A model generated the notes under the pieces. That model was not told the DNA's origin. It saw only the letters and a program-made list of their open reading frames with translations, and searched no databases. From Tenacibaculum aiptasiae (GTDB lineage Bacteria; Bacteroidota; Bacteroidia; Flavobacteriales; Flavobacteriaceae), in assembly GCF_008806755.1 (NCBI RefSeq), contig NZ_WAAU01000012.1, positions 220 to 64,219 on the forward strand: a stretch of 64,000 nucleotides of DNA, written 5' to 3'. Shown here piece by piece: positions 45,529 to 53,285 of this stretch (position 1 is the stretch's first letter; each line of letters opens with the position of its first letter). The position numbers and the translations under genes were made by a program.

Positions 45529-47187
45529 ATGAAGAAATACATAATAATATTAGTTACTTTTTTTACATCAGTAATGTCACTTGGTCAAAATATTGATGAT
45601 TTCAAAAAAGACTTCCAGAATGCAACCAAAACTAATTTTAGTGAAACTGAATTGAATGATATGTTTAGAAAGTACTCGACTTTGCTAACACCTCACAGTG
45701 ATATAACTCAACTAACTGCAAGTTTAAAGAATCAAAGCATATTACAATATCCTCTTACGAAGTTTAAGGAAACTAATGTTTATAAAAACAATATTCAGAC
45801 ATTGTTTAATTCTGAAAACCCAAATCAAAGATTACTTTCATATTTAGTAATTGCAGGTGCAGGAGACGTAAATTATGAGAAAAGTCTTTTAGAAAAAATA
45901 AAAACGGAGAAAAAAAAAGGCAATCTAATTTGGTCTGGAATGGCACTAATGCATTTAAAAACAAAGCACACTACCGAACTTTTTGATTTTCTTATTGAAA
46001 ATGAAAATTTTGGAAACAGCCATATGATTCCATTATACTTTAAACTAGATAAGGATTCTTTAAAAAATACAGCTTATGCAAGAATCAATAGTGATGATTT
46101 TAAATCAAAAATTTTATCGGCACAAATACTATCAATAACTGGAAAGAACAAAAAAACAGAAGAGTTACTTCTTGATGCAGTAAAAAATTGGAATTACAAC
46201 ATTAAAGGTTACGCAATATATTCTGTAAAAGAGCTTCAAATAGGAAATCTAAAAGAAACATTTATTCCTCTATTAGATAGCACGAAAACTAGAAGTATTG
46301 CAATTCAAGCATTGGCAAATAGTCCAACAATTGAAGATGTAAATTATTTAAAAGAAATATCACAAAATGAGAACCCTGTATCTGAAGATTTTTTAGATGC
46401 TTTTTTTGAATCAAAAAATATAGCAAATGTTAAATATTGGCTAGAATTAGTTACTTTAAATAAAATTCCCAAAAATTATTATTTTAACATTAATAAACAG
46501 CCACTTTTATTTTCAGATGAAATACTTAAAGATGTTCAAAAAGCTTTATTAGAAACAGAAAATATTGAAATTCAAAAATATTTAATTAAAGTTCTAACGG
46601 GTAGAAATGATAAAATATCTGAAGAAATTCTCACTACTTATTTAGATAATTCTGATTCTTCCGTTAGATATTGGACTGTAGATGCCTTAAAGGGAAATAA
46701 CACAAAAATAATTTTGGATAAACTAATAAGTATGTTAGCTAAACCAGAGCAAAGAGTGGTTTCCATAACTGAAATACTTATTGAAAACAAAATAGACACA
46801 CTTCAAACAATATATAATGAGATATATAAAACCGAACAAAGTCTACATTGGGAAAGAAGCTCTATTAAATATTTATCAAATTTTCCAAAAGAAGAACATA
46901 AAGAAATATTCTTGAAACTATTATTAAACGAAAAAACAGATTTTGCAGTTAAAAGAGATGCCGCTATGGGTTTAGCGAATCTAAAAGATAAATCTTCCAT
47001 AGATAAAATCATTGAAGTTTGTGAAAAAGAAAGAATCAATAGCGATTATAATGCTCAAACGTATTTAATAGTTTTATCAAAAATAAAAGGAAATAAAGCA
47101 AAAAAATACATTGAATCTTATAAAAATAGTGATGAAGAAAATGTCAGAGTATTAGTGGATGAATTATTAAAAGAATGGGATAAATAA
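45529..47187 (+). CDS. Exported HEAT-repeat protein
   Basis: 552 aa. A signal peptide (1-19, ending SLGQ) is followed by an alpha-helical solenoid of HEAT-like repeats: QRLLSYLVIAGAGDVNYEKSLLEKI, SSVRYWTVDALKGNNTKIILDKLISMLAKPEQRVVSITEILIENK, EKTDFAVKRDAAMGLANLKDKSSIDKIIEVCEKERI. HEAT solenoids usually bind other proteins. It is one of the larger cassette genes; its role is unknown. Confidence 0.75.
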   Translation: MKKYIIILVTFFTSVMSLGQNIDDFKKDFQNATKTNFSETELNDMFRKYSTLLTPHSDITQLTASLKNQSILQYPLTKFKETNVYKNNIQTLFNSENPNQRLLSYLVIAGAGDVNYEKSLLEKIKTEKKKGNLIWSGMALMHLKTKHTTELFDFLIENENFGNSHMIPLYFKLDKDSLKNTAYARINSDDFKSKILSAQILSITGKNKKTEELLLDAVKNWNYNIKGYAIYSVKELQIGNLKETFIPLLDSTKTRSIAIQALANSPTIEDVNYLKEISQNENPVSEDFLDAFFESKNIANVKYWLELVTLNKIPKNYYFNINKQPLLFSDEILKDVQKALLETENIEIQKYLIKVLTGRNDKISEEILTTYLDNSDSSVRYWTVDALKGNNTKIILDKLISMLAKPEQRVVSITEILIENKIDTLQTIYNEIYKTEQSLHWERSSIKYLSNFPKEEHKEIFLKLLLNEKTDFAVKRDAAMGLANLKDKSSIDKIIEVCEKERINSDYNAQTYLIVLSKIKGNKAKKYIESYKNSDEENVRVLVDELLKEWDK

Positions 47188-47189
47188 CA

Positions 47190-47250
47190 TCTCCTAACAG
47201 TGTATAAAATCCATTACTATCTTATATGTTACCGTTGACGTTAACAACCT
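47190..47250 (+). repeat. Short attC-like element E18
   Basis: CTCCTAACAGTGTATAAAATCC at the left and ACCGTTGACG^TTAACAACC at the right, only about 60 bp. The inner arms are weak. Confidence 0.55.
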
Positions 47251-47267
47251 ACTGAACCAGAAATTAA

Positions 47268-47750
47268 ATGAAAACTAAAATAGAATTTAAAAACCCAAAA
47301 CCATTTACGGATTCTGATATAGCAGATATTGAGAAATTTACTGGATTTAATTTACCAAATGATATCAAGATTTTCTTCAAGAATTATGCTGATTCAGAAA
47401 TACAATTTGAGAATCAAGCTGAATGTTTTTTTGATTTAACTTATAACGATGGATGGAAAACCGATGATGGACTTCAAAAAGTAGAATCATTAAATTCAAT
47501 TAAAGAAAGATGGGAGTACCGAAATTACTTAGAGCAATTTCAAAATGATTTTGAAGTAAATACCGACTATGTGGAATCTGATAAATTATTTCCTTTAATA
47601 GAAACTTATAGTGGAAGTCAAATATATGTATCAATAGGAGGATTTCACAATGGCAAAATTTTTCACGTGGATAATGGTGACTTTGGATTTTGTCTATTAG
47701 CTAATTCTTTAGATGAATTTCTTGACAAATGTTATCCATTAGAAGAATAA
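47268..47750 (+). CDS. SMI1/KNR4-family (SUKH) immunity-type protein
   Basis: 160 aa, soluble. The SUKH pattern is clear: PFTDSDIADIEKFTGFNLPNDIKIFFKNYADSEIQFE, where ixxxexxlgxxLPxdyxxFlxxyng is expected, then SLNSIKERWEYRNY and LFPLIETYSGSQIYVSIGGFHNGKIFHVDNGDFG. Family members are often immunity proteins against polymorphic toxins. No toxin partner is in the window. Confidence 0.85.
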   Translation: MKTKIEFKNPKPFTDSDIADIEKFTGFNLPNDIKIFFKNYADSEIQFENQAECFFDLTYNDGWKTDDGLQKVESLNSIKERWEYRNYLEQFQNDFEVNTDYVESDKLFPLIETYSGSQIYVSIGGFHNGKIFHVDNGDFGFCLLANSLDEFLDKCYPLEE

Positions 47751-47752
47751 AA

Positions 47753-48093
47753 CACTAACAACAACCAACCAAAGTACCTAAACAAACTTCTTCCTTAACT
47801 CTTCTTAGGCTATTTTAAACCTAATGCTCTCCTATTCTTTAACAATACCACTTATAATTCTTGCGAAATCATCAGCGAGCTTCGCTGATGCAATAAAAAC
47901 TCTACGAAACCACCAGCGAGCTTCGCTGATACAATAAAAGCTCTGCGAAACCTCCAGCGAACTTCGCTAATAGAAAAAACTTAGGAAAACCATATTCTTT
48001 TTTTATACTATATTCGAAAACTAAAAAAATTGTGAATATTTTGAGTTTTATAAAAACACCTAAAAGTTCCGCATATAAACAAGTTGTGGATAA
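47753..48093 (+). repeat. Type B attC-like element E19 with three 41-bp hairpin repeats
   Basis: AACACTAACAACAACC at the left, three hairpin units starting at 47873, 47914 and 47955 (period exactly 41 bp), the conserved block and GTTCCGCATATAAACAAG^TTGTGGATAAT at the right (cut point 48083/48084). Confidence 0.75.
47873..47970 (+). repeat. 41-bp tandem repeat, three copies
   Basis: Each copy carries AGCGA-GCT-TCGCT or a close variant, a 5-bp stem with a 3-base loop, and then ACAATAAAAxCTCTxCGAAAC. The third copy has drifted (AGCGAACTTCGCT). Confidence 0.85.
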
Positions 48094-48101
48094 TACCGAA
48101 A

Positions 48102-48857
48102 ATGAAAAAGACAATCTTACTTTTATTAATAGTTGCTTTAATTTATTCTTGTAAAAAGGAAATCAAACCATTTTTTAATTGCCCTGATCAAAACTGGCCT
48201 GATTTTGGAATCTACTCTAGGAATGACAGTATTATATTTTGTGACACCACTAGGGTCAATGTTGTATCAGATAGTCATGAGAAATATGAAATTTTAGCCA
48301 CTTATAGAAATAGAATTGAATATCTAAGTAAGAAAAAATCTGGTAGTGGTTCAGAACAGATTTATGACCTTAAGACAGGAAAAATTATTCGAAATGAGTT
48401 TGGTCCATACTATAAATCATATAATCAAGGAAAATTAATTATTGAGCCTATTAAAATGTTCTTTTACTGGGATACTCAATACGATGAAAATAATTGGACG
48501 CAACAATATTACTCTGTTTATAAAGAGGTAATTTATGTTGAAAACGACATAATCAAAATAACAGAAAAAGAATTTGTTTTAGAAGCGCCATTCATAAATG
48601 ACAAAGCACTGATTAGAGCAAATGAGTATTTTAACGAAACTCTTGAACTAAAAAAGAATAAATCGGACTATGAAAGTAGTTTATGGTCATTGCAGGAAAT
48701 ATTGTTGACCTGTGCTTTAAACAGAGATAAATTGTCAAAACAGAGATTATTGGATTTCAACCGCTTTTTTCCAGAATTTGATTTAAATAGATTAAATAAG
48801 AGCATTGAAATATTGAATCAATTTGAAAAAAATGCACGTACTCACAACAATATATAA
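48102..48857 (+). CDS. Hypothetical lipoprotein
   Basis: 251 aa from the ATG at 48102, which gives a normal lipoprotein signal (MKKTILLLLIVALIYSC, C17); the TTG at 48084 lies at the element's cut point. The mature part is unrecognised (NCPDQNWPDFGIYSRNDSIIFCDTTRVNVVSDSHEKYEILATYRN) with a helical C-terminus. It lies between E19 and E20. Confidence 0.65.
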   Translation: MKKTILLLLIVALIYSCKKEIKPFFNCPDQNWPDFGIYSRNDSIIFCDTTRVNVVSDSHEKYEILATYRNRIEYLSKKKSGSGSEQIYDLKTGKIIRNEFGPYYKSYNQGKLIIEPIKMFFYWDTQYDENNWTQQYYSVYKEVIYVENDIIKITEKEFVLEAPFINDKALIRANEYFNETLELKKNKSDYESSLWSLQEILLTCALNRDKLSKQRLLDFNRFFPEFDLNRLNKSIEILNQFEKNARTHNNI

Positions 48858-48979
48858 CCACAATTAAGGCAGAATCAACCACGTCGGAATCCACTCGGAA
48901 TTACTAAAGTCTGTACCAAACCGAAAATAAGTAATTTTAAAACTTTAACTGACGGCTATAAGAAACCGTTGTGATTAAT
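48852..48979 (+). repeat. Type C attC-like element E20
   Basis: ATATAACCACAA at the left and CGGAATCCACTCGGAATTAC.. AACTGACGGCTATAAGAAACCG^TTGTGATTAAT at the right. It shares its core with E6. TAACCACAA and TTGTGATTA form the outer arms. Confidence 0.7.
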
Positions 48980-49756
48980 ATAAAAAAACGAACAGAATTG
49001 ATATTTAGAACTCTGAAATACGAAAAATATGCGAACAAAATTTGTCAAAAGCTAACTGAATTTCAAAACGAATTCAAAGCTGAATATGACCTTGACAATT
49101 ATGCTAATTGGTTCTATAATCAAGCTAGCGAAACGTTAAAACTGTATTCAGACAACAAAGAAATTTATTTCAAATACATTCCTGTTGGAACTTTTTCTCA
49201 AAAGACAAATACTTGGATGTGGGCTTGGGCAAATGAACATTCTGTTGAACCAAAAAAATTCAAAACTTTAAAAGTTAAGGCGTACGGAGAAAAGAAGAAA
49301 TATAAAAATCTGACCAATGCTCATTTTGACGGAGATAAATATACAGGTTGGGAATTGACTTCTATTGCTTTTGACATACTTGGTGGGATTGGAGCTTATC
49401 GAGTAATTTCAGACCATTTAGAAATATACTTTTTACTCACAGACCAAATCTCAAAAGAAGAGGTTGAGAAAATAGATAACGAATTAATTAACTGTGGAAT
49501 TCACGGAAAATTACGAAAGGCATTTATCTGCCAACATCTGAACACTAAAATCAAAACTGGATTTGAAGAAGCTTTTGAAACTTTTCGTGGAATGGAATTG
49601 GATGAGGAAGATGATTTTCAAGCTTGGTGTTCTGAATGCGAAAAAGAACGACTTAGAACAAACGGTTGGAATGATGAATCAATGGAATTTTCAAAGATTA
49701 AATTGGTCTGTGAAAAGTGCTATTTTGAAATAAAGGAATTTAATTTAGGTGAATAA
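48971..49756 (+). CDS. Hypothetical protein with C-terminal zinc-ribbon-like cysteines
   Basis: 261 aa. The GTG start lies in the right box of E20; no better start is close. The body is INIKKRTELIFRTLKYEKYANKICQKLTEF, then GTFSQKTNTWMWAWANEHSVEPKKFKTLKVKAYGEK and DKYTGWELTSIAFDILGGIGAYRVISDHLEIYFLLTD. The last 45 residues have AWCSECEKERLRTNGW.. LVCEKCYFEIKE, two CxxC pairs of a zinc ribbon. No named family is recognised. Confidence 0.6.
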   Translation: MINIKKRTELIFRTLKYEKYANKICQKLTEFQNEFKAEYDLDNYANWFYNQASETLKLYSDNKEIYFKYIPVGTFSQKTNTWMWAWANEHSVEPKKFKTLKVKAYGEKKKYKNLTNAHFDGDKYTGWELTSIAFDILGGIGAYRVISDHLEIYFLLTDQISKEEVEKIDNELINCGIHGKLRKAFICQHLNTKIKTGFEEAFETFRGMELDEEDDFQAWCSECEKERLRTNGWNDESMEFSKIKLVCEKCYFEIKEFNLGE

Positions 49757-49758
49757 AA

Positions 49759-50298
49759 ACATAAACTACAACAATAACTATAAGTAATTGCTTATTCTCG
49801 CCCACTACTCACCTATTCTTTAACAATACCACTTATAATTCTTGCTAAATCATCAGCGAGCTTCGCTGACACAATAGAAACTCTGCGAAACCTTCAGCGA
49901 GCTTCGCTGATGCAATAAAAACTTTACGAAACCTCCAGCGAGCTTCGCTGACGCAATAAAAACTCTGCGAAACCTTCAGCGAGCTTCGCTGATACAATAA
50001 AAACTTTGCAGAACCTTCAGCGAGCTTCGCTGATAGAAAAAAATAAAAAACCTCATTTACAACACACTACATTCTTACCAAACATTTACTAAGGATTTCT
50101 CCTGATAAAAAAATAAGGAAAAACCCTACTTAAAGTAAGGTTTTCCGTAAAGTCAGCTTCTTTTTTTAGGTTACATTCGAAAACTCAAAAAATTTAGTAA
50201 ATATTTTGAGCTGGATAAAAGGAACAAAAGTTCCGGATAGCCAGCCAAATTGGATAAATAATAGGAACAATGTTTTGCATATTAACAAGTTGTAAGGC
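49759..50298 (+). repeat. Longest type B attC-like element E21 with five 41-bp hairpin repeats
   Basis: ATAAACTACAACAATAACTATAAG.. at the left, five hairpin units (49854, 49895, 49936, 49977, 50018), an extra imperfect hairpin at 50117-50146, the TACATTCGAAAAC.. GTAAATATTTTGAG block, GATAGCCAGCCAAATTGG, and CATATTAACAAG^TTGTAAGGC. The bases TTGTAAGGC are mirrored by GCCTTACTA at the end of this cassette (8 of 9). It fills the 556-bp gap before the Septu-like genes. Confidence 0.85.
49854..50034 (+). repeat. 41-bp tandem repeat, five copies
   Basis: All five copies keep the AGCGAGCTTCGCT hairpin and an exact 41-bp period. Single degenerate copies occur in E3, E5, E8b, E13 and E17, and three in E19. 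Confidence 0.9.
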
Positions 50299-50312
50299 AT
50301 TTAAAGCAAACA

Positions 50313-51656
50313 ATGATAGAAAAATATTATTTTAAGGGAAAAACTTACCAACTTATAAATCAACAAGTCATAGAGCCGAATGAAAATGTCTTTAGCATTC
50401 TTGTTGGCAAAAACGGAACTGGCAAAAGCTCTTTCTTAGAAGCATTGACAAATGAATTCTATCATCAATATGAGAATATGAGAAATGATAGACTGTTTGA
50501 TTTCAATAGAAAATCTATAAAATCATTTTTTCCACGCGAAGTTATTGCTGTTTCTACAAGTCCTTTTGATAAGTTTCCTCTATCAAAATTACATCAAAAT
50601 ATTAATGGTTATACCTATTTAGGTTTAAGAGATTTACCAAGTGCTAATTTTGGAATTGCATATTTGTCAAAAATTATTGCTTCATTAATAAATAGTATTC
50701 TTAACGAACCAAAACAAGCTATAGAAATTTCGAAAGTCTTAGATTATTTAGGTTATAACGATACAATTGAAATAAGATTTCATTCAAATACTCTTCACAA
50801 AATGCTTGATGAAATTTTGACAACCGAAAACTTAGAAGAAATTTTTGAGACCAGAAGGTTTTCTTCGTATAGAAGATTTAATAAAAGTTATTTTTTTAAC
50901 GATGATGAAACTCTAAATTATGACAAATTAAGACATTTAAAAATTGTAGCCGAAAGAATTAAAAAAGATGACCTTAAAACCTATTTTTTTATAACTATCG
51001 ATAAGGATGGATTAGATAAAAATTTTAGATACGATTACTTAAATGATGATGTTTTATTTTTGATACTATCTGGATTTTTGCGACTTAGAAATGTTCGTTT
51101 GCAATCAAAAGAAGGTGGACGTACATTCTCGATGAAAAATGCAAGTTCAGGGGAACAAAGTATAATAATTGGAATTTTAGGTATAGCAAGTAAAATTAAA
51201 GACAACTCACTTATATGTATTGACGAACCTGAGCTATGTCTTCATCCACAATGGCAAGAAAGATATATTCAAATTTTGACAAAAACATTTAGCACTTATA
51301 GAAACTGTCATTTTATAATTGCAACTCATTCACCTCAAATTATTTCAAAACTTTCCGAAGTTAATAGCTTCATAATTGATATGGAAACTGGAATTACAAA
51401 AAATGCATCCGAATTCATAGACCACTCTGCAGATTATCAACTTGCAAAGATTTTTAATTCACCTGGTTTTAAAAATGAATATTTGAGTCGTTTAGCTTTT
51501 TCAATAATTTCTAAAGTAGGTAAATCAAAGAAATTTGATGAAGAAGATATTAGTAATTATAATATTATTCATAATCAAATGAAAAATTTAGAGAAGACTG
51601 ACCCATTATTTTCACTATATGATTTAATAACTGAACTAAAAGTTAAATATGCCTGA
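50313..51656 (+). CDS. Septu-type AAA/ABC-like ATPase (PtuA-like)
   Basis: 447 aa, SMC/ABC-type ATPase. Walker A is GKNGTGKSS (32-40); the signature is NASSGEQSII (about 278-287); Walker B is LICIDEPELCLHP with D304-E305; the H-loop is IATHSP with H339. This order with a large insert fits the ATPases (PtuA, TIGR02646-associated) that pair with HNH nucleases in Septu anti-phage systems. The next gene is such an HNH nuclease and overlaps by 8 bp. The pair forms one cassette between E21 and E22. Confidence 0.8.
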   Translation: MIEKYYFKGKTYQLINQQVIEPNENVFSILVGKNGTGKSSFLEALTNEFYHQYENMRNDRLFDFNRKSIKSFFPREVIAVSTSPFDKFPLSKLHQNINGYTYLGLRDLPSANFGIAYLSKIIASLINSILNEPKQAIEISKVLDYLGYNDTIEIRFHSNTLHKMLDEILTTENLEEIFETRRFSSYRRFNKSYFFNDDETLNYDKLRHLKIVAERIKKDDLKTYFFITIDKDGLDKNFRYDYLNDDVLFLILSGFLRLRNVRLQSKEGGRTFSMKNASSGEQSIIIGILGIASKIKDNSLICIDEPELCLHPQWQERYIQILTKTFSTYRNCHFIIATHSPQIISKLSEVNSFIIDMETGITKNASEFIDHSADYQLAKIFNSPGFKNEYLSRLAFSIISKVGKSKKFDEEDISNYNIIHNQMKNLEKTDPLFSLYDLITELKVKYA

Positions 51657-52305
51657 TATTAATGCACCAGTCGTATTCAATTCAGAGCAAACTAAATTAA
51701 TACGGTCAAAATTAGAGGATGATAAATTTACTCATAAGGACTGGGCTGATGAAAGTCTATTAGACTTACGCTCACATATTCGAAACCATTACAGAGATTT
51801 AGATGGAAAATGTTCATATTGCAAAAGTGATGTATCTATTCAATCAGCAAATAATGCAAATGTTGAACATATAGTTCCAAAGTCAAAAGTCAGAAACTTT
51901 ATTTTTGAGCCGAAGAACCTTTGTACAATTTGTGTTGATTGCAATACTATAAAGAGAGAACAAGAGGTTGGGAATACAGAAATTAATCCAATTAAAAGAA
52001 AAGAGGAGTACAAACATTATCCTCGCTCATCGAATGCATTTATAATCGTTCATCCCCATTTTGATAATTATGAAGAGCATATATTTAAATGTGGAGATTT
52101 TTACATTGATTTATCTTCTAAAGGAAGTCAAACTATGCTAGTATGTAAATTAAATCGTAAATCTCATAAATTTGGAATAGAACCTATATTGCTATCTCAA
52201 TCCGAACTATTTGACCTGATGAATGCGATAATGGCTGAAAAGAATTATACAAAACAAATGATGTTAATGACTAAGTTAAGACAATACTTTATTAGTACAG
52301 GTTAA
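51649..52305 (+). CDS. Septu-type HNH endonuclease (PtuB-like)
   Basis: 218 aa. The HNH core spans about 47-100: CSYCKSDVSIQSANNANVEHIVPKSKVRNF, where CxxC and the histidine of VEHIVP are key, then NLCTICVDCNTIKREQEVG with a second CxxC. This is the retron/Septu-associated HNH nuclease pattern. It is expected to cut DNA when the ATPase senses phage. The start lies in the end of the ATPase gene, so translation is coupled. Confidence 0.8.
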   Translation: MPDINAPVVFNSEQTKLIRSKLEDDKFTHKDWADESLLDLRSHIRNHYRDLDGKCSYCKSDVSIQSANNANVEHIVPKSKVRNFIFEPKNLCTICVDCNTIKREQEVGNTEINPIKRKEEYKHYPRSSNAFIIVHPHFDNYEEHIFKCGDFYIDLSSKGSQTMLVCKLNRKSHKFGIEPILLSQSELFDLMNAIMAEKNYTKQMMLMTKLRQYFISTG

Positions 52306-52310
52306 AAAAC

Positions 52311-52394
52311 GCCTTACTACAAAGTATAAACCTTATTGCTAGCTTTTAGCTTGAAAACACACAACAAACTTTATACAGAGCCGTTAGGCATAAT
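52311..52394 (+). repeat. Best-formed type A attC-like element E22
   Basis: 84 bp. Left box GCCTTACTAC (52311-52320), inner arms GTATAAA (52324-52330) and TTTATAC (52370-52376), right box CCG^TTAGGC (52381-52388). R and L boxes in this order are the layout of integron attC sites. TTAGGCATAA is mirrored at the end of the next cassette by CTATGCCTAA (9 of 10). Confidence 0.85.
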
Positions 52395-52421
52395 TTGAAT
52401 ACGACATAAAACCATCAATGA

Positions 52422-53285
52422 ATGTTAAAAAAAATAGACACTATTAAGATTATAGGATACGTATTCCTTATTTTAGGATTATCCTTTGTCTTTTTTCATA
52501 AATATCCGGATACTTGGCCTTTTTCTCTCTTAGTAAAGAATTTCTATGCAAACTTAAGCGCTGAATTTATAAGTATTTCTGTAACAATATTGCTCATAAA
52601 CTACCTATATGAACAAAAAGAAGAAAAAAGTTTAAAACTACGTTTAATAAGAGAATTGGGTAGTGAGGAAAAAGGATTAAGTTCCAGAGCTGTCAAAGAG
52701 TTACGTGAAAAAGGCTGGCTTCAAGATGGAACACTAATTAATGCTGATTTAAATAATGCAAATTTATCTAACTTAAATCTAAGTGGTTCTAATTTAACTG
52801 GTGTCAATCTCGAGAACGCTGATTTGAGTAACGCAAATTTTAGCAATTGCAAATTAAATAATGCTAATCTAAACAACACAAAATCCTTAAAATTGAATCT
52901 AGAGAATTCTGAGTTAAGTAATGCTAAACTTCAAAGTGCGAATTTGTATTCTGCTATATTAAATAAAACTAATATCGATGATACAGATTTTATGAATTCC
53001 AATCTAGAGCTTGCAGAGATAATAGATTCGCAATTCAACAAATGTAAATTTGAAGATGTGAATTTTAAAATCTCTAATTTATCAAGAACAAAGTTTATAG
53101 AATGTGTGCTACTGAGAACAGATGTTCACTCAACTAATATCACAAATTCAATATTTGAAAGATGTGATATCAAAAACATAAAAAATTGGCAAGAACTTAT
53201 AAACAAGACAAATGACAGTTTCTTAGCACCTAGAAATATCCCAGAAGGTTTTCTTAATAATAATCCAGAAGTACCACAAGAATGA
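52422..53285 (+). CDS. Membrane-anchored pentapeptide-repeat protein, partner of a NACHT NTPase
   Basis: 287 aa. TM helices lie at about 9-25 and 46-63. A charged linker (EQKEEKSLKLRLIRELGSEEKG.. RAVKELREKGW) leads to pentapeptide repeats at about 102-250 (ADLNNANLSNLNLSGSNLTGVNLENADLSNANFSNCKLNN is the pattern; A(N/D)LxN), forming a right-handed beta-helix. It overlaps the NACHT gene by ATGA, so the two are translationally coupled and probably form a two-part system, with this protein as membrane component (inference). Confidence 0.85.
   Translation: MLKKIDTIKIIGYVFLILGLSFVFFHKYPDTWPFSLLVKNFYANLSAEFISISVTILLINYLYEQKEEKSLKLRLIRELGSEEKGLSSRAVKELREKGWLQDGTLINADLNNANLSNLNLSGSNLTGVNLENADLSNANFSNCKLNNANLNNTKSLKLNLENSELSNAKLQSANLYSAILNKTNIDDTDFMNSNLELAEIIDSQFNKCKFEDVNFKISNLSRTKFIECVLLRTDVHSTNITNSIFERCDIKNIKNWQELINKTNDSFLAPRNIPEGFLNNNPEVPQE

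Noticed and set aside
49854-50034. A CRISPR array (regular 41-bp repeats)
   Set aside because: The whole 41-bp unit repeats without unique spacers, single copies occur elsewhere, and there are no cas genes.
50117-50158. A classical terminator in E21
   Set aside because: The imperfect hairpin (GGAAAAACCCTACTT with AAGTAAGGTTTTCC) is not followed directly by a T run; the T run starts about 13 bases later. It may still pause transcription.
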